Shown here one piece after another: positions 57,288 through 64,000 of a DNA stretch of 64,000 nt. The notes beneath the pieces were generated by a model. It was given only the letters and a program-made list of their open reading frames with translations. It did no database searches and was not told the DNA's origin. This DNA comes from Chlorella sorokiniana (lineage: Eukaryota > Chlorophyta > Trebouxiophyceae > Chlorellales > Chlorellaceae), in NCBI GenBank assembly GCA_025917655.1, contig CP084617.1, forward strand, positions 1,550,001-1,614,000, given 5' to 3'. The position numbers and the translations under genes were made by a program. How positions within the stretch are numbered: the first letter of the stretch is position 1; each line of letters starts with the position of its first letter.

Positions 57288-60200
57288 ATGGCCGCCCTCG
57301 TCGCAGCCAACGCTGTGGCGGTCCAGCCGGCGTCCAGCGCCCTGGTCTCGCGCTCGGTGAGTATGAAAAGACACATTTGTTGAAATGCTAGTAGAATTGC
57401 AGCGAGCCAGCGTTCAGAGGACCACAGCGGCGTCTCGCGCTGCACCGCGGAATGCTGCTCTAACAGCGCGCTGCTCGCCCCACCTCATCCCACTGCAGAG
57501 CCGGCGCCCGGCTGCGCGCTCCGCCATGCGGGTCCAGGCCGCAGGGGTGAGCTCCGCCCTGCCGCCACCTGCGCCGCCGCTCCTTCCACTGCTTCCTCCC
57601 TTCCTTCTGCGCTGCTTCCCTCTTGCCTTCCCTGGATCCAACCGCAACAAGCTGAAGTTCAAAATCACAAAATCACAAGCAGGCCACCTGCTGTCGCCCG
57701 AGCTCCCTGCCGCCCCGCCTGCCGCTGCTAAGCGCCCTGGCTGCTACTCCTACCCACCCCCTCCTGCCTTCTCCCCACCCCCGCTCCGCGACGCAGGCCA
57801 AGATGATGGAGGCGCCAAACTACATTGACACCGTGCCGGACTCGCTGCTGCGGCCAGGCATCGACGACCCCGAGAGGTGAGGCACGAGGATGAAAAGAAC
57901 AACGGAAACCAATGTGTTGCCCCTTCATGCGGCTGGCTCGCCCAGCCGCCGCAGCACCCGGTGCAGCCGCCCAGCCGGCGGCCTCTCAGCCCCAGTCTGC
58001 CCCCTTCCTGAACCTTCCCCCTCGCCCCGTTGCCCTGCCCGCCCGCAGCATGCGCGGCAAGTTTGAGCGCATGATCCGAGGCATCCAGGACCAGGTGGGT
58101 GGCTGGGTGCTGGCTGGGGGTGGCGGGCCTCAGTCGCGCCCCTTGCGGGGCAGGGGGCCGCTGCGGCCATGCGTGCGCGAGCCGCTGCTGCCCGCAAGCA
58201 GGCTGCCGTGTGCCGGCGCTCCAGGGCATGTCTGCGGCCTGCCGCTGGTGCCTGCCGAGCTGCCCAGCGCCTGGCCCTCTCCGCCCCCCCCACCCCTAAG
58301 CCCCCATCTCCCTGCTGACCCCCGCCTCCCTTCCTGCCCCTCAACAAACCACAATCAACCCTTACAACAAACCCTAAACAACTCTTTAGCAACCCCTACA
58401 CAACCCCTACACAACCCCCTGAACAAACTGCTGAACAAACCCTAAACAACCCTCAGGCAGCCTCTGAACACCCCCTGAACAACCAACAAACAGACCCCCA
58501 CAACCGTTAACCAAACAACAACCAACCCCCTGGCCGTCCCCAGGTGTGCGCCGCCATCGAGGAGTGCGACGGCGGCGGCACCTTCCGCCAGGACGCCTGG
58601 ACGCGGCCCAGCGGCGGCGGCGGCATCACCCGCGTCATGCAGGAGGGCAGCGTGTGGGAGAAGGCGGGGGTGGCGGTCAGCGTGGTGTACGGCAGCATGC
58701 CCGCGGAGAGCTACCGCGTGGCCGTCGGCCGTGACATCCCCTTTGAGAAGGTGGGCGGCGGCGGCAGCGGCGGCACATGCTGGGCGCTGTGCCAGATTGC
58801 GTGTGGTGGTGGTGGTGTGTGTGTGTGGGGGGGGCAGGAGTTCGAGCCCACCAGCGTGCTGGATTGCGCCGCAGGCGGCAGGCAGGACGGGTGCAATGGG
58901 GAACGGGGCTGCGTCTGCGCCACCTGCTGCCACAGGCTGGACAGCCTCTGGGTCAGGAAGCGTGCAGCCCCGCACAGTCGCCACACACCGCCTGTGCCCA
59001 CTCCCCCAAAGCGTGCATTTCCCACCGCCGCCTCTCTTCCCCCTCCTTCAACTCACAGCTGCCTCTCCCCACCCACTCCCCTCACCCGCCTCTTCCCCCT
59101 GCCAACCCCCTCCACAGGATGACCGCGTGCCGTTCTTCGCCGCCGGCGTCTCCTCCGTGATGCACCCCTGGAACCCGCACTGCCCCACCATGCACTTCAA
59201 CTACCGGTGAGGGGGAGTGAGGGCGGCGGGTGCAGGCACCCGTTTGCTCCAGGCCTCGAGCTCTCCTGGATAGCCAGCCACAGGGACAATGTCTGTACTT
59301 GTGAGGGGGAGCCTGGGCCCGGCCGGCTGTGCTTCCGTGCTTCTGTGGCTCAGCGCTGCCAGCCACTGGAGCCCGGCACGCGCACCGGCAGCCCAGCGCT
59401 GGGCTTCCCAGCGCACCGCGGCCTGCGGGCGGCAGGGCAAGCGCAGGGATGGTCGAGCCAGCAACCGTTCCAGCAGCCACGCCTGCCCAGCCGAGGGTGT
59501 GTGTCCCTGCGCCGCCAACTTGCAGCTACTTTGAGACCGAGGACTGGAAGGGCATCCCCGGTCAGTGGTGGTTTGGCGGCGGCACCGACATCACCCCCTG
59601 CTACGTGAACGAGGAGGACATGCGCCACTTCCACGGAACTTACAAGGTGGGGGGCTGTTGGCTGGCAGGCAGGGAGAGGGCGATGCGTGGTGTGGTGTGT
59701 GGGGGGTTGGGGGGTTTGGGGGTGGGGGTGTGTGTGGGGGGGGCGCGCGTGAGGGGGTAGCGTGCGCGGGCGGGTGATGGTGGTGGGCGGATGGGTGGGT
59801 GCGGGCGACAAGCGAGGAACGGGTGGTCCAGGGTGGTCGAGATGAGGCGTACGGGAGGGAGGAAAGCGCAGCTTCCATCAGTTTGATCGGGCGGGCGCTG
59901 CAGGCAGGCGGCCGACACCACAGCTGTTGGGCCTGGTGAAATGACGCGTCCCTCCCCCCCCGCCCCCTCTAACACCCATCCCAAGGGCCCAACACCCACG
60001 CCACCTGCCCCCCTTACAGGCCGTGTGCGACCGCCACGACCCCGCCTGGTACGACAAGATGAAGCTGGCCTGCGACGACTACTTCCTCATCCCGCACCGC
60101 GGCGAGACGCGCGGCATGGGCGGCATCTTCTTCGACGACCTCAACGACCGGTGGGGGCTGGGGCACCGCGGAAGCTGCTGCCCCCTAGTCCCCCCCCCCC

Positions 60201-60978
60201 CCTTCTCCTCTCCCCGCCCGCAGCCCCAACTCTGCCGCATCATGAGAACCGGCCCCCTAACCCTTCCCCCCTCCTCCTGCCCTCCCGCAGCGACAAGGAC
60301 GCCATCTTTGCCTTCTCCACCGACTGCGCCCAGAACATCGTGCAGTCGTACGTGCCCATCATCGAGAAGCACAAGCGCGACCCCTACTCCGCGCGGCAGA
60401 AGGAGTGGCAGCAGCTGCGCCGCGGGCGGTGAGCGCCGGCGGTGTCTTGACTTTTTGTTTTGATCTGTAGGAACCTAGAAGGCAGTTTTGGGGGAACAAT
60501 GATACTGAGCGGAGGCGTTATCGGTGTATTTCTTTGTTGGGCGCTGCGGCGAGGGGCGGGTGCGGGGCCGCGCCTGCCTGGCACGGCCGCGGAGCGCGCT
60601 GCTTTCTCCCTTCTGGCCGCGGGCTACCCGCCCCCCGCCTGCCGCCGGGATGCCCTGCGTGGCACCCCTTGCTCCACGCCCTCGCCTCCTGCTTTCCCCG
60701 CACGGTCGGGCCCGCCATCTTCCCCCGCTGTGCATCATTCCACGCACATTTCTCAAGCCCTCCTCCGCCTCCCCACCCCGTGCAGCTACGTGGAGTTCAA
60801 CCTGGTGTACGACCGCGGCACCATCTTCGGCCTCAAGACGGGCGGCCGCATCGAGTCGATCCTGATGTCGCTGCCGCTGAGCGCCGGCTGGCGGTACGAC
60901 CACCAGGTGGACCCGCAGGGCCCGGAGGCCAAGTTCCTGGACGCCGTGCGCAACGCGCGGGACCAGCGCTGGGTGTGA
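57288..60978 (+). CDS. CPX1: Coproporphyrinogen III oxidase, chloroplast, oxygen-dependent
   Basis: Catalyses oxidative decarboxylation of coproporphyrinogen III to protoporphyrinogen IX in heme and chlorophyll synthesis (HemF family). Ten exons splice cleanly: 57288-57356, 57499-57546, 57797-57876, 58049-58094, 58544-58750, 59118-59206, 59526-59646, 60020-60150, 60291-60428 and 60786-60978, giving 373 aa. Exons 1-2 encode an Ala/Ser/Arg-rich transit peptide ([20 protein letters not shown]). The mature part shows [94 protein letters not shown] and a C-terminal ALPLSAGW-like [14 protein letters not shown]. All introns are GT-AG and no frame break is seen. The ATG is the only one giving a transit peptide in frame. 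The gene is close to the family's usual length. Confidence 0.97.
58330..58510. repeat. A/C-rich minisatellite in CPX1 intron 4
   Basis: Imperfect 8-12 bp units such as ACAAACCCTAAACAAC and CAACCCCTACACAACCCC repeat over about 180 bp, including two exact CCCTAAA telomere-type units. The composition differs sharply from the GC-rich flanks. Confidence 0.7.
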
Positions 60979-61505
60979 GGCGGTACCGCCGGGCATGCAG
61001 CTGCTCCTGGGCGGCGCTGTGAATGGCAGGGCCCACGCTCCATCTGTCGCTAGCGCGTCAAGTTTGACTGTCCGACTGCCCATGCTCTCCTGCCCTTCCT
61101 GCTTGCATCCCTCTTTCCCTGGGGAGTGCGACGTTCATGCGCAACCCAAACACTCTACTTGTGAAACCCTTGCTGCCGCCCTTCCCTGCTCATCTGCCCC
61201 TCACCTGCACCGCTGGCCGACGCATTCGTCTGGCCTGCGGGGCGTGTAATCCACAACACCTCAACACCTGGGCACAAAAATGCCGGAGAGGGTTGTGGCT
61301 GTGCAGCGGCAGGAATGCCGGAGTAGGGGCATGGATTTCAAAGGAGCAGTTTGGTGCACGGAAGCAAGAGACCAGAGATCTAGCGGGCGCATTGGGCTGC
61401 ACACCACAGCTGATCCTGTCGAACGCTTCAGGCGGGACAGCCTGCAATGTGGCTTTGTTGCCAAACTTGGGTGTGGCTACTTGCAGATGCAGCACAAGAG
61501 CAAAG
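60979..61505. other. 3' flank of CPX1 and 3' flank of mTERF copy 8
   Basis: Convergent gene ends. From about 61420 the sequence matches the right-type mTERF 3' flank (TTGCCAAACTTGG, AAGCTAGCTTTCACTCAGTG). No gene is seen. Confidence 0.5.
61245..61249 (+). terminator. Candidate UGUAA polyadenylation signal of CPX1
   Basis: TGTAA in GGGGCGTGTAATCC, 267 bp after the stop codon. Confidence 0.4.
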
Positions 61506-63511
61506 CTAGCTTTCACTCAGTGCTGCCAAGCCTGGCCTGGCCCCCAGCAGCTCGTAGCTCCTCCCGGGCACCTGGTTTGTTGCAATCTGCAGCTCCAAAG
61601 GCAGCAGACGCTGCAGCCGCGCCGCCTCCGCCGCCGCGGCCGCCGTCAGCTGGTGCCAGGCAGGCAACTGCTCCAAGCTGCCCCTGAACGCAACCCAGCT
61701 GCCGCTGTGCACGCCCAGCTGACCCAGCTGCTGCTCAAAGGCAGCGTCGCTCAGAGCAGCCACATTGCGGACACTGATGAACAGTGGCACGCACGTTGCC
61801 TTCTTGTTGGCAGGCAGCCCCCGTGCTGCCGCCAGTCCTGAAGCGCTGCATGCTTGTCTGCCACCAGCAGCGGCAGCAGGCCGACCTGCTCCAGGAACAG
61901 CAGCCGCCCGGCCAGTCGCGCGTAATTGCTAACATAGCCGGCAAACTGCTCAATCACCTCGGCTGCTGATGGCTGCCAGGGCAGGTAGCGCTGCAGCGCT
62001 AGCAGATTGGCCTGGATGGAAAGGCGCAGCCAGTCTTGATTGAGATTATGTGCGTTACTGACAGCCACTGCCCGGGGTCTGCCACGCCGCACAGGCCCCA
62101 CATCGCCAGAGCGCGCCGCCACACAGCCGTGTTGACGGTCAGCAGATTGGGTGCAGCGCTGACCATCCGCAGTAGTTCGTTCCTGCCAAACTCCTGCACC
62201 AAACAGGCGGCAAGAATGAGCAGGCAACAGTGCTGTCGTTTCTCACTAAGAAGGGAACTCACCGCAACAAGCGCCAGCACGGCCTGCCGCAGGCGGTCCT
62301 CGCTGAGTCTGCTGACCAACGGTGCACGCCGCAGCACCTTGCACCACATCTCGCGGTCAGCGCCCAGCTCCTGCTGCAGCACAGACTCTAGCGCAGCCAG
62401 ATGCTCCGGGGGACTTTTCAGCAGCGGCCAATCCGACCGCACCGCTGCCACCAGTTGCTGCTGGCTGAGGCCCAGCTGCAGCAGGCTGTCAATGCGCTGC
62501 TGTGAAAACTGTCCATTGAATTGCAGCAGATTTACAGCAGCTGGCTGCCCCACAAGCAGCTTTCCCAGCAGCTGTTCCCCTGTCTTGCCAACGTCGCTGG
62601 CCCTGCAACCAGCAGCCAGCAGCAGCGCCAGCACCGCAATGGCTGGCTCGAAGCTGGCGCTGCCAGCTGCTGAAGGCTGCTGCTCAAAGCAGCGCGCTGC
62701 CTGAGCTGCTGTTAGTCCCAGTGCCATCAGCTGCCCAAACAGCACGCCAGCACGCTGCTCCACCGGCCAGCTGAACAGCAGCGGACACCGCATAAGCAGC
62801 CGCCACAGCTGCCCCTGCTCAATGCCCAGCCCGGCCAAGTAGGCGGCCACTGCTGCGCCATGGTCTTTGATGCTGTGCTGCCGCTTCCGATCAAGGGCAG
62901 CCACTGCTCTCGCCAGCTCCGCCTCCCTGCCGCTCAATCCGCACTGCGCAGCAAGCGGGGCAAGCGTGGCTGCCAGATCAGGCGGTACATGCACCAGCTT
63001 GCCGCGCCCGTTCATCACTGTCTCAAACGTGTCGCTTCTATCAGCGTAGTCAGCTGAGTGCGTGCTGTAGCTGAGGCTAACGGCCTGCCACCAGCTGCTG
63101 GGCTGCTGCACAGCGCCGCCGGCCCGGCTGGTGGGCTGAGCATTCCTGGCAGGCTGTTGCAGCTGCCGCCAGCTGTTGTGTGGCAACAACCCGTATCGTC
63201 CACTGAGCTGCATAAATGTGTGGCCGGCACACACAACACAAAAATAACCTCAACAGCACCAAGCAAGGGCAGCACGCGTGCAGTCTGTGCAGCGGCTCAC
63301 TGGAGGGCTTGCTGCGGCAGGGGCGGCAAGCCCTCACCTCGCCTGCAGCAGACCAGGCCGGCTCCCAGGGCGGGACCGACACGGTGTGGATGTTAAGTTG
63401 AAAACAAGCGCTGCGCTCTATGCTGCCGCCGCCTTCTTTCGCCAGCTGTTCGCTGAAACTCGCGCAACAAAACCGCCGCAGCCTGCGGCTTGCTACACTG
63501 AGTACCCGCAT
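61506..63511 (-). pseudogene. mTERF-family copy 8 (right-type, frame-broken)
   Basis: Exons 63511-63338 (presequence MRVLSVASRRLRRFCCASF), 63207-62263 (945 bp, open) and 62193-61506. The first two are intact and hold the repeats LWRLLMRCPLLFSWPVEQ and LLQLGLSQQQLVAAVRSDW. The last exon breaks at 62074-62077 (GACCCCGGG, one C short, as in copies 2 and 3) and again near 61825 in the RQHGG segment, after which it reads VPLFISVRNVAALSDAAFEQ to PGLAALSES. It is in inverted orientation relative to the 33-40 kb array but is right-type throughout. If the breaks are real, the product ends about a third short; sequence error remains possible. Confidence 0.7.
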
Positions 63512-63819
63512 GATGAATCAAGCAGCGCCGGAGCACGACGCCCTCGAAGCCCAGCCATACGTGCAAACCAACCAGCCGCCAGCTCGCCGCTCCTAGCGTG
63601 CCGCGCTGGTGGCCACTCCTCTCTCAGCCCCAGGCCGGCATGCCCCACGCGCTTGATGCAAGTTTTGTGAATAATGGAATCTGAAACTGGTGATCTTTCA
63701 CAGCGCAAGGCCTGCAGCTAGCAACTGTGCTGCTTCAGTCACACCGGGCTGGCAAAGCACTCAAGGGATTGTTCCAGGGTGGGATGGACACGAGTCAAAT
63801 AAGTCCAGCACCCTCCTCA

Positions 63820-64000
63820 TCAGCCATCAGGCTCGGTGCGGCGTGGCGGCCTGAACGCCGTGAACACTGGCCGCCTGCCGCCTCCGGCCGCACCTGCAGC
63901 TGCTGTGCGCTTCACCTGGGGCGCCTCCGTCGCCGCATCACTGTCTGGTACCGGCGGCGGGCGGATGCTGCTGCGGCTGGCACTCTGCAACATTCTGGGC
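63820..64000 (-). CDS. 3' end of gene X (partial, runs off right edge)
   Basis: A minus-strand frame from the window edge to a stop at 63820-63822 reads MLQSASRSSIRPPPVPD, then KRTAAAGAAGGGRRPVFTAF and RPPRRTEPDG. It is Pro/Arg/Ala-rich with no recognised domain. Its match to 32649-32740 (KRTEAAGAATGGKRLVFMAF) supports coding, because the residues are more similar than the surrounding DNA. It lies about 300 bp upstream of the presequence exon of mTERF copy 8, in the same orientation, as its relative does at copy A. Confidence 0.45.
   Translation of the reverse strand, partial: PRMLQSASRSSIRPPPVPDSDAATEAPQVKRTAAAGAAGGGRRPVFTAFRPPRRTEPDG

Noticed and set aside
1-64000. CRISPR arrays, tRNA or rRNA genes, and virus- or LTR-type elements
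   Set aside because: I looked for regular repeat-spacer patterns, cloverleaf-like stretches and capsid, integrase or reverse-transcriptase motifs and saw none.

Overview
This is nuclear DNA of a unicellular green alga, most likely a Chlorella-like trebouxiophyte. The evidence is very high GC, many short introns in every gene, Ala/Gly/Gln-rich proteins, UGUAA-type polyadenylation candidates, TTTAGGG-like repeats, and a chloroplast-type coproporphyrinogen III oxidase. The genus is an inference. I see no rRNA, tRNA, CRISPR array, or virus- or LTR-type element.

Layout. At 1-336 is the start of a minus-strand membrane-protein gene, divergent from a short-chain dehydrogenase (711-3307, plus). At 3688-8404 lie three related minus-strand genes for single-pass membrane proteins, followed by a small unknown plus-strand gene (8886-9655). 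From about 10.0 to 21.8 kb there are four tandem minus-strand copies of an mTERF-type (organelle transcription/RNA regulator) gene. They are interleaved with relics of the neighbouring MTR4 gene, whose full copy occupies 21789-31800 (minus; nuclear-exosome RNA helicase). From 32.1 to 40.2 kb there are three more tandem mTERF genes on the plus strand, each with an Arg-rich presequence exon, preceded by a fragment of another gene ('X'). Then come a bZIP transcription factor (40936-44799), a two-RRM Gln-rich RNA-binding protein (46428-48744), a membrane-anchored Raf-like receptor kinase (50207-56223) and coproporphyrinogen III oxidase (57288-60978), all plus strand. An eighth mTERF copy (61506-63511, minus) and a relative of gene X running off the right edge form an inverted counterpart of the unit at 32-35 kb.

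The main interest is the mTERF expansion: eight copies with two kinds of N-terminus and two kinds of C-terminus, on both sides of MTR4. Duplication scars show how the left array grew by repeatedly copying the 3' end of MTR4. Only two copies (10.2 kb and 33.1 kb) look fully open; one more has an altered tail and five have reading-frame breaks. Several breaks are shared between copies.

A caution applies throughout. Conserved single-copy genes here (dehydrogenase, MTR4, bZIP, RRM protein, kinase) also show apparent one-base deficits, mostly in or beside G or C runs. Some frame breaks may therefore be consensus errors. The oxidase gene splices into one clean frame with none.
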